From the NCBI GenBank assembly GCA_017618495.1, contig JAFZUD010000098.1:1-7625 (forward strand): 7,625 nucleotides of DNA, read 5' to 3'. Source of the DNA: Bacilli bacterium (GTDB taxonomy: Bacteria > Bacillota_I > Bacilli_A > RFN20 > CAG-826). Below, piece after piece: positions 1 through 6,460 of this stretch. Positions within the stretch are counted from its first letter, which is position 1. The number at the start of each line of letters is the position of its first letter. The notes under the pieces are model-generated. The model was not told the origin of the DNA, made no database searches, and saw only the letters and a program-made list of their open reading frames with translations. Made by a program: the position numbers and the translations under genes.

Positions 1-1830
1 GGATTACACCACCTTGTGTGGGAAGTCATAGACAACTCGGTTGACGAAGCGGTCAACGGCTACGGTAAGAAAATAACCGTCACTTTGATGAGGGACGGTT
101 CTTTAACCGTTGAAGACGAAGGCCGTGGTGTCCCGGTCGATATTCACAAAGAATCCGGAATCCCAGCCGTTCAGCTTATTTATACGACTCTCCATAGCGG
201 TGGTAAGTTCAACAGCAAGAACTATAAGACCAGCGCTGGTCTCCATGGTGTTGGCGCGACTGTTGTTAACGCTTTAAGCGAATTTGTCGAGGTCACCGTT
301 TACCGTGACAATCAAATCAGCCAAATCACTTTTGCTAACGGTGGCCATTTGCAAACACCTCTTCACGTCATCGGTTCTACGAACAAACACGGAACTACCG
401 TCCGTTTCAAACCAGACCCATCTATTTTCCCTAATACAAAATTTAGTTATGAAACGATCGCCTCAAGACTCGAAGAAAAGAGTTATCTTTTGACCGGCGT
501 TCATTTCATCATCAAAGACCAAATCACCGGAAACACTCACGATTACTATACCGAACACGGTTTACGTGAATACGTCCAAACTTTAACCATCGACAAAACG
601 CCTATGGCGGATGTTATCGACATGAGCGATAACTCCAACCCAATTCAGGTCGACATTGCTATGAGATGGTGTGTTGGTGACTATGGCGAGAACATCTATA
701 GCTATGCTAACGATGTCAGAACCGCTGATGGTGGCACCCATGAGACCGGATTCAAAGGCGCATTAACCAAGATCATCAATGACTGGGCAAGCGAAAACGA
801 ACTTATCAGAGGCAATCAATCTATTGATGGCAGCGACATCCGCGAAGGACTTACAGCCGTTATCTCGGTTAAAGTCCCTGAAAACAAACTTGAATACGAA
901 GGACAAACCAAAGGCAAACTTGGAACGCCTGAAGCGACCGCTGTTGTCAGCAACGCTTTAGCAAACTTCATGCCTTACTATCTCACCGAGCATAAAGACT
1001 TTGCGGTGGCTCTTATCAAGAAGTGCGCCCAAGCCAAGGAAGCTCGTGAGGCTGCCCGCAAAGCTCGTGAGGCTGCCAGGGGAACTAAGAAGAAAGTTGC
1101 TGAAATGATCATCAGCGACAAACTCGCCAGCGCCCAGAGCAAAGACTACAAGAACAATGAACTCTTCATCGTCGAGGGTGATTCCGCAGGCGGAACCGCC
1201 AAGAAAGGCCGCGACAGAAGTCATCAAGCCATCCTTCCATTACGTGGCAAACCTTTAAACACTCATAACGTTTCCAACCAGGAAATCATCGATAACCTCG
1301 AATTCTCGACCCTCATCCAGACCATTGGTGCTGGATTTGGAGATGAATTCAATCCTGACGCGAGCCGCTATGGCAAGATCATAATCATGACCGATGCCGA
1401 TACCGACGGTGCTCACATCCAAATCCTTTTGCTCACATTCTTCTACAACTACATGAAGCCTCTCATCGACCGCGGAATGGTCTATATCGCTCAGCCACCT
1501 CTTTATCGCGTGTACAAGAAGAGCGATACGAAGAAGCACATTTTCTGCTGGAGCGATGAAGAACTTGAGAAAGCAAAACAGAAGATAGGTGCCGGATATG
1601 GCATCAACAGATATAAAGGTCTCGGCGAAATGAACGAAGACGAGCTAGCTTTAACCACAATGAACAAAGCGACCCGCATGCTTTGCCGAGTCATGATCGA
1701 TGATTCTCTTGTCACCGAAAAGCGAATCGAAACCCTCATGGGCAAAGACAGCGCTCCACGCTGGGCTTGGATTCAAGAGAACGTCACGTTCAACGAAAAA
1801 GACGAGTTTATTAAAGAAGTGAAGAACTAA
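1..1830 (+). CDS. parE: DNA topoisomerase IV subunit B (ParE), 5'-truncated by the window edge
   Basis: ATPase subunit of topoisomerase IV, which with ParC decatenates and relaxes chromosomal DNA. The frame is open from base 1 (609 codons visible, numbered from base 1). It begins inside the GHKL ATPase at GLHHLVWEVIDNSVDEA, so the GTG at 16 is an internal Val codon, not a start; by comparison with B. subtilis ParE about 35-45 N-terminal residues are missing. Visible ATPase motifs are the general-base Glu 8, Mg-binding Asn 12, EDEGRG (38-43, Asp 39), the ATP-lid GLHGVG (80-85) and the QTK lysine loop (302-304). The TOPRIM domain shows EGDSAGG (392-398) and DADTDGAH (465-472) for metal binding, followed by RYKGLGEMN (537-545). 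The ParE-type GAHIQ after the TOPRIM aspartates, where GyrB usually has GSHIR, and the adjacent parC argue for ParE. TAA stop at 1828-1830, 2 nt before parC. No frameshift or missing key residue is visible. Confidence 0.96.
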   Translation, partial: GLHHLVWEVIDNSVDEAVNGYGKKITVTLMRDGSLTVEDEGRGVPVDIHKESGIPAVQLIYTTLHSGGKFNSKNYKTSAGLHGVGATVVNALSEFVEVTVYRDNQISQITFANGGHLQTPLHVIGSTNKHGTTVRFKPDPSIFPNTKFSYETIASRLEEKSYLLTGVHFIIKDQITGNTHDYYTEHGLREYVQTLTIDKTPMADVIDMSDNSNPIQVDIAMRWCVGDYGENIYSYANDVRTADGGTHETGFKGALTKIINDWASENELIRGNQSIDGSDIREGLTAVISVKVPENKLEYEGQTKGKLGTPEATAVVSNALANFMPYYLTEHKDFAVALIKKCAQAKEAREAARKAREAARGTKKKVAEMIISDKLASAQSKDYKNNELFIVEGDSAGGTAKKGRDRSHQAILPLRGKPLNTHNVSNQEIIDNLEFSTLIQTIGAGFGDEFNPDASRYGKIIIMTDADTDGAHIQILLLTFFYNYMKPLIDRGMVYIAQPPLYRVYKKSDTKKHIFCWSDEELEKAKQKIGAGYGINRYKGLGEMNEDELALTTMNKATRMLCRVMIDDSLVTEKRIETLMGKDSAPRWAWIQENVTFNEKDEFIKEVKN

Positions 1831-1832
1831 CC

Positions 1833-4460
1833 ATGGCCAGAAAGAAGATTGAAGAACCAATAATCCAAGAAAACATTATTTTTGGCCCGCTTGACGAGTT
1901 AATGGGCGCTAAATTTGCTATTTACGCCAAAGATGTCATCCAAGATCGTGCCATTCCTGATGCTAGAGACGGCTTAAAGCCAGTTCAGCGCAGGATCGTT
2001 TACGATATGTGGAACACCGGCAACACCATCGATAAGCCAACCAAGAAGTGTGCTCGTATCGTTGGTGATGTTTTAGGTAAATACCACCCACACGGTGATT
2101 CCTCCGTCTACGAAGCGTTAGTCCATATGTCCCAGGACTGGAACGTTCGTTATCCTTTGATTGATTTCCAAGGTAACAACGGTTCTATGGACGGCGATAG
2201 TGCAGCTGCCTATCGTTACACCGAAGCCAGATTGAGTGCCATTTCTAATGAATTAGTCGCTGATATCGACAAAGAAACGGTGGACATGGAGCTTACCTTC
2301 GATGACACCTTATTCGAACCAACGGTTCTTCCTGCCCAATTCCCTAACCTTCTCGCTAACGGATCCGAGGGTATTGCGGTTGGTATTTCGACTTCGATTC
2401 CTCCTCACAACCTCCGTGAGTTAACATCCGCAATCGTTTACAGAATCAAACACCCAGAGTGCATCGTCGATGACCTCATGAAGTTTGTCCCTGGCCCAGA
2501 TTTCCCAACTGGCGGCATCATTTTCAAATCAGCCAGCTTAGAGGACATCTATAGAAAAGGCCGTGGCAAAGTCATCGTTAGTGGCAAAGCCGACATTGTT
2601 AGCGATGGCAAAGGCGCAAGCCAGATCATCATTTCTGAGATTCCATTCCACGTTAATAAATCGGTCTTAGTCAAAGCCATCGATAAGATCTGCCACGATA
2701 AGACAATCCCTGGTATCCTCGAAGTTCGTGATGAAAGCGACAAAGAAGGCCTTAGAATCTCAATCGACCTCAAGAACGATTGCAAACCTGAAGCCGTCTT
2801 GGCCTACCTCATGAACAAGACTCAACTCAAGACGTCCTTCAGCGCCCAAGTGGTGGCCATCGTCGATGACAAACCAAAGACATTGGATCTTCTTTCTTAC
2901 TGCGATTGCTACATCCAGCATCAGCTCGACGTCATCACCAGAAAGAGCCATTTCCTTTTGAATAAGTACACTTTCCGCTTACAGATTGTCGAAGGCCTTA
3001 TCAAAGCCATCAGCATCCTCGACAAAGTAGTTGAGGTCATCAAAGGCAGCCGCGACAAAGCTGATTCGAAAGAGAACATCCAAAGAGAGTTCGGTTTCAC
3101 CGAGCCTCAGGCAGAAGCCATCGTCATGATGCCTCTCTATAAGCTTTCCCATACCAACATTAAGGTTCTCCAAGATGAGAACGTTAAGCTCAACGAGGAC
3201 ATCGCTTACTTAAACGGCTTATTGAGCGATCAAAGCAAGCGTGAAGACGTCATCATTGAGAATCTTAAGAGCATTTCTAAGAAATACTCAGGAGAACGTC
3301 TTACTGAGATTCGCGAAGAAGAAACGACAACAACCCTCAACAAGCGCGACCTTATCGCCAAAGAAACGGTCAAGCTCGTTGTTACCAGAGACGGTTATAT
3401 CAAACGTTCATCCCTTAAATCCTGGAAAGGATCCGGTGGACAGAACGGCGCCAAAGCTGGCGTTAAGACCGGCGACTCCTTTGTCTTTGATGGCGAATGC
3501 GAGACAACCGACTTCATCCTTGTCTTCACCGAGCAGGGCAATTACCTTTACATCCCTGTCAACGAAGTCAAAGAGGCTAAGTGGAACGACGAAGGATATC
3601 ACGTCAACAACCTCGTCAACCTCGCTTCAAACGATCATCTCGTTGCGGCCTTTGCCGTCCGTCACTTCAGACACGATCTCTTCATGATTCTTCTTTCGAG
3701 GAACGGTTCCATCAAGAGAATCCGTCTTGATTCTTTCCCAGTCATCAGACGCAGCAAACCAATTCCAGCAATCAGGCTTGAGAAAGGCGATTCCCTTGTT
3801 GGCGTCACCTATTCTACCGGCGACAGCAATCTCTTCATCACGAGTGAAGATGGTCGTGCTGCTTTCTATAACGAAAACGAAATCTTCATCAGCAACCCAA
3901 AGAGCCGCGGCATGAAAGCAGGCTCCTTTGGAGGCAAACCTCTTGCTGGCGTTCTTGCATTCAACCAAGACGAGAAAGAAAACAAGATACTCGTTGTCAC
4001 CGACCGCGGATCTACTAGAGTCTTCGATACCAACCATATCAACCTACAGAAGAGGCTCCATAAGGCAAATACCTTCTTCAATATGTTCAAGAAGGAACCT
4101 CACCGCGTTGTCTTTATCTCAAGGACAAACGGACAAGTCCCTCCATACACTATTGAAGCGGTTTTGAACGATGGCACACGTTATGACATCGTGTTCCCTG
4201 ACTTCTATTTGACCCCAACAGACAGATACGCAAAGCGTCCTGACTCTTTCCCGGCCAAGAATCGTATAGAATTTGTATCAAAGGATAACTCCAACTCATA
4301 TCTTATCGACGATTCTATCCAATCATTTGAGCCAGCTCTCCCTCCGATAGAGGAAGAACCGGAAGCTCCGATCCAGGAGAAAGAAGAAAAACCGGTCGTT
4401 TATGAGGAAATGTCCCTATTCGACGACATACTTAACTTTGAGGACGATAAGAAAGAATAA
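1833..4460 (+). CDS. parC: DNA topoisomerase IV subunit A (ParC)
   Basis: DNA breakage-reunion subunit of topoisomerase IV, partner of the upstream ParE. 875 residues, somewhat longer than the roughly 800 of B. subtilis and S. aureus. The winged-helix/tower core covers about residues 20-500. It holds DARDGLKPVQRR (43-54), the quinolone pocket HPHGDSSVYEA (85-95, with Ser 90 and Glu 94 as in susceptible enzymes) and the catalytic Arg 128-Tyr 129 in AAYRYTEARLS. SQDWNVR (100-106) is ParC-like. A C-terminal beta-pinwheel starts near residue 510 (LVVTRDGYIKR) and runs to about 825. It lacks the QRRGGKG-type GyrA box of gyrase, and GNYLYIPVNE resembles ParC of Bacilli. The last ~45 residues are a low-complexity Pro/Glu/Asp tail ending MSLFDDILNFEDDKKE, probably disordered. 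The start is ATG 2 nt after the parE stop, with only a weak purine-rich stretch upstream, so translational coupling is likely. The stop overlaps the yqeG start by 1 nt. Confidence 0.96.
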   Translation: MARKKIEEPIIQENIIFGPLDELMGAKFAIYAKDVIQDRAIPDARDGLKPVQRRIVYDMWNTGNTIDKPTKKCARIVGDVLGKYHPHGDSSVYEALVHMSQDWNVRYPLIDFQGNNGSMDGDSAAAYRYTEARLSAISNELVADIDKETVDMELTFDDTLFEPTVLPAQFPNLLANGSEGIAVGISTSIPPHNLRELTSAIVYRIKHPECIVDDLMKFVPGPDFPTGGIIFKSASLEDIYRKGRGKVIVSGKADIVSDGKGASQIIISEIPFHVNKSVLVKAIDKICHDKTIPGILEVRDESDKEGLRISIDLKNDCKPEAVLAYLMNKTQLKTSFSAQVVAIVDDKPKTLDLLSYCDCYIQHQLDVITRKSHFLLNKYTFRLQIVEGLIKAISILDKVVEVIKGSRDKADSKENIQREFGFTEPQAEAIVMMPLYKLSHTNIKVLQDENVKLNEDIAYLNGLLSDQSKREDVIIENLKSISKKYSGERLTEIREEETTTTLNKRDLIAKETVKLVVTRDGYIKRSSLKSWKGSGGQNGAKAGVKTGDSFVFDGECETTDFILVFTEQGNYLYIPVNEVKEAKWNDEGYHVNNLVNLASNDHLVAAFAVRHFRHDLFMILLSRNGSIKRIRLDSFPVIRRSKPIPAIRLEKGDSLVGVTYSTGDSNLFITSEDGRAAFYNENEIFISNPKSRGMKAGSFGGKPLAGVLAFNQDEKENKILVVTDRGSTRVFDTNHINLQKRLHKANTFFNMFKKEPHRVVFISRTNGQVPPYTIEAVLNDGTRYDIVFPDFYLTPTDRYAKRPDSFPAKNRIEFVSKDNSNSYLIDDSIQSFEPALPPIEEEPEAPIQEKEEKPVVYEEMSLFDDILNFEDDKKE

Positions 4461-4981
4461 TGAAAAAGACACCAAATTGGTTCCCGACATACCGTGCTAA
4501 CTCAATCTTCGAGATACCACTCTCTTTCTATGCCGAACACGGAATCAAGGTCGTTCTCTCTGATTTAGACAACACGCTCGACGACTACAGGGTCCAAACC
4601 CCAAGTCCAAGAACCCGCGAACTCATCGAAAACCTTAAGAAGGCTGGGATAGAGTTCTATATCGCTTCCAACAACACCTCCAAGCGCGTCTCGGTTTATG
4701 CTGAGAGCCTTGGAATCAAAGTCTTTTCAGGATTAATGAAGCCTTTCAGTGGACCGCTTAAGAAGCTAATCCAAAAGGAAGGATTCAAAAAAGAAGAAGT
4801 TGTCCTTATCGGTGATCAAGTTCTTACCGATGTCAAAGCTGGAAACGGAGCGGGAATCATGACGATTCTCACCGAACCAATCAGCAAAGGGGACATCATT
4901 TGGACAAGATTTAATCGAGTTTTTGAAAAAAGGAAAAGAAGAAAGATTCTCTCTGAGACCTATAATTTAATTGGGAGGTAA
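4460..4981 (+). CDS. yqeG: YqeG family HAD-IIIA-type phosphatase
   Basis: A 173-residue cytosolic HAD-superfamily phosphatase of the YqeG group. The full catalytic set is visible: motif I DLDNT with nucleophile Asp 35 and acid/base Asp 37, motif II Ser 70 in IASNN, motif III Lys 94 in MKP, and motif IV GDQVLTD with Asp 119 and Asp 124. The N-terminal NWFPTYRANSIFEI is typical of the family. The group is related to the Gep4-type phosphatidylglycerophosphate phosphatases of eukaryotes, so a lipid phosphate substrate is possible, but the bacterial substrate cannot be read from this sequence. It is the first gene of the conserved yqeG-yqeH-yhbY-nadD-yqeK block. ATG overlaps the parC stop as TAATG, suggesting re-initiation after parC. 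Its C-terminus is very basic (KRKRRK near residues 155-161), and its final codons contain the Shine-Dalgarno sequence of yqeH. Confidence 0.92.
   Translation: MKKTPNWFPTYRANSIFEIPLSFYAEHGIKVVLSDLDNTLDDYRVQTPSPRTRELIENLKKAGIEFYIASNNTSKRVSVYAESLGIKVFSGLMKPFSGPLKKLIQKEGFKKEEVVLIGDQVLTDVKAGNGAGIMTILTEPISKGDIIWTRFNRVFEKRKRRKILSETYNLIGR
4973..4979 (+). promoter_or_regulatory. Strong Shine-Dalgarno of yqeH
   Basis: GGGAGGT lies 6 nt upstream of the ATG at 4986 and inside the last codons of yqeG (Gly-Arg-stop). It is the best match to the anti-SD sequence near any start in this window. It settles the yqeH start at 4986: the in-frame TTG at 4971 precedes this SD and has no SD of its own at proper spacing. 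Confidence 0.85.
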
Positions 4982-4985
4982 AACG

Positions 4986-6161
4986 ATGAGCATCATCACA
5001 TCCGTCCGCCGTTGTTACAACTGTGGCAAAGTCCTTCAAGACAACGATCCAAGAAAAGAGGGTTACATTGAACCTGCGACTTTGATCTCGCTTCATGCAA
5101 GCGACATGATCCTTTGCCATGAATGCTATGAGGCACTTCATCAGAATGAAGCACCAGCAGCCGCTGATGTCTCTGACGAATTCTTAAGCATGCTTAGAGA
5201 CGCCAAAAAAGAAGGCGCCACAATCGTTTACCTCGTCGATTTGATTTCCTTTGAATGCTCATTCAATAAGGAAGTCCTCGATTTAATCGTTGATCTCCCA
5301 GTTATCATCATCGCCAGCAAATGGGATTTGATGCCAAAAGATACAGAAGTAGAACATACCAAGGAGTATGTCGCTCACCGTTTCAGAGCAGAAGGCTTTA
5401 AGAAAGCCAAAGCAACCGACGTCATCCTTCTTGATTACAACAATTCCGCCGATGCGACCCTTGCGTCTGGAATGATCAAAAAGAAACGTCAGGGCAAGAA
5501 CGTCTACGTCATCGGTGCAAAAGGAGCTGGCAAGAGCGCCTTCCTTACAAGCTTCCTTAGACAATTTAAAAACACTTCCAATCGCGGAATTTCGATTGGA
5601 GCTTATAAAAACACCTCTCTTGAGGTTTGGCAGATCCCTCTTGATGACAATTCCTACATCTATGACACTCCAGGTACCGGCGTTAAGAACTCCTTGCTTG
5701 GACAGATTAACTATCCAAAAGAAATCGTCATCACGAGCAGATTGGCCCCAAGAAAACAAAACGTTGCCCTAAATGGCAGCTTGTTCATCGGATGCATCGC
5801 AAGGATCGATCCTATCAAACTTGCTTCCGATAAGAAGAGAGTCTCTTTCACCTGTTACTTCGCACCTAAAGTAGCGCTCAAAGCCATCTCTCCAAAAAAT
5901 GACATGACCGCTTTATTCCATAAATACATCAAGAATAAAGCCCTCAAGCCACATGTCTTCTGGTTCAAATGTCAGAATGACGCTGACGTATTCGACTTTG
6001 AGTTAGAAGAAAACGGCCCAAGAGATATCGGTATCGCCGGTCTTGGTTGGGTCTCGTTTGAAGGCACTAAGGGCGATGTCTTCAGAATCTATGTTCCTAA
6101 GAACATCGGTGCCTATGCCTCGCGCGCGAAAATCATTAAGAAAAAAGAAGGAAAGAAATAA
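4986..6161 (+). CDS. yqeH: YqeH-family circularly permuted GTPase, 30S ribosome biogenesis
   Basis: 391 residues from the ATG at 4986, chosen because GGGAGGT sits just upstream; B. subtilis YqeH is about 366. An N-terminal zinc ribbon uses Cys 10/Cys 13 and Cys 44/Cys 47 (CYNC and CHEC). The GTPase domain then has motifs in permuted order: G4 at SKWD (111-114), G5 region near LDYNNSAD, G1 P-loop GAKGAGKS (177-184), G2 Thr 210 and G3 DTPG (227-230). The C-terminal domain (about 255-391) contains SFTCYF and the family signature GIAGLGWVSFEG. In B. subtilis YqeH is needed for 30S maturation. Several GTPase motifs depart from the usual form: G4 has Ser instead of Asn, Gly 180 replaces the P-loop Asn, and a SAK-type G5 is absent. 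Family assignment rests on colinearity with YqeH over the whole length and on gene context. The stop is 2 nt before yhbY. Confidence 0.92.
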   Translation: MSIITSVRRCYNCGKVLQDNDPRKEGYIEPATLISLHASDMILCHECYEALHQNEAPAAADVSDEFLSMLRDAKKEGATIVYLVDLISFECSFNKEVLDLIVDLPVIIIASKWDLMPKDTEVEHTKEYVAHRFRAEGFKKAKATDVILLDYNNSADATLASGMIKKKRQGKNVYVIGAKGAGKSAFLTSFLRQFKNTSNRGISIGAYKNTSLEVWQIPLDDNSYIYDTPGTGVKNSLLGQINYPKEIVITSRLAPRKQNVALNGSLFIGCIARIDPIKLASDKKRVSFTCYFAPKVALKAISPKNDMTALFHKYIKNKALKPHVFWFKCQNDADVFDFELEENGPRDIGIAGLGWVSFEGTKGDVFRIYVPKNIGAYASRAKIIKKKEGKK

Positions 6162-6163
6162 AG

Positions 6164-6460
6164 ATGCTTTCTCCGAAAAACCGTGCATACCTTAAAGGCC
6201 TAGCCAATCATTTGAAGCCGTCACTCAACATTGGCAAAGGCGATATTGATCAAACGCTCTTAGAAGTCTTAGATAAAGCCCTAGAAGCACACGAATTGGT
6301 TAAGGTTCGTGTTTTAGAAACGGCTTCTTCGACTTTTGAAGAGATTTCTGATTCTCTTTGTGAAGGGACCGGCGCCCATTTTGTTGGCAAGACCGGCCAT
6401 ATCATCACCCTTTACCGCGAAAGCAAGAAGAACAAGACAATCGTACTTCCTCATAAATGA
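6164..6460 (+). CDS. yhbY: YhbY family CRM-domain RNA-binding protein (YqeI)
   Basis: 98 residues, the normal size for a stand-alone CRM (YhbY) domain, a small alpha-beta RNA-binding fold associated with pre-50S/ribosome assembly in E. coli. It is colinear with B. subtilis YqeI: start LSPKNRAYLKGLA, the RNA-contacting loop NIGKGDID (22-29, in place of the VGKGGV loop), LEAHELVKVRVLE in the middle, and the near-invariant C-terminal LYRESKKNK plus LP. ATG at 6164 follows the yqeH stop by 2 nt, with AAGGAAA at 6148-6154 as a plausible SD (about 9 nt spacing). The TGA stop overlaps the next ATG as ATGA (6457-6460). This TGA shows that the organism does not read TGA as Trp. In B. subtilis aroE lies between yqeH and this gene; here there is none. 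Confidence 0.94.
   Translation: MLSPKNRAYLKGLANHLKPSLNIGKGDIDQTLLEVLDKALEAHELVKVRVLETASSTFEEISDSLCEGTGAHFVGKTGHIITLYRESKKNKTIVLPHK

Noticed and set aside
16..18. GTG as the parE start
   Set aside because: The frame continues upstream to base 1 with GLHHL, part of the conserved GHKL N-terminal motif, so the gene is cut by the window and this is an internal Val codon.
1040..1077. Direct repeat of 17 nt (AAGCTCGTGAGGCTGCC) with 21-nt period inside parE
   Set aside because: It encodes the AREAARKAREAAR helix conserved in ParE/GyrB of many bacteria, so it reflects protein sequence rather than a DNA element.
958..1227. Antisense open frame of 89 codons within parE
   Set aside because: It lies opposite the conserved TOPRIM-coding region, has no recognisable domain, and is explained by codon bias of the sense gene.
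3241..3687. 148-codon + strand frame rich in Ser/Thr/Lys inside parC
   Set aside because: A +1-frame shadow of parC with low-complexity composition and no start signal; parC itself is fully conserved here.
3627..4037. 136-codon antisense frame opposite the ParC beta-pinwheel
   Set aside because: No family resemblance and no SD or promoter; the sense strand encodes conserved ParC blades.
4785..4791. A6G run in yqeG as a programmed frameshift site
   Set aside because: The run is in frame as AAA AAA GAA rather than the A AAA AAG slippery phase, and the HAD motifs continue without interruption after it.
5283..5759. 158-codon antisense frame opposite yqeH
   Set aside because: It lies opposite the GTPase core, where sense motifs are clear; composition and content look like a shadow frame.
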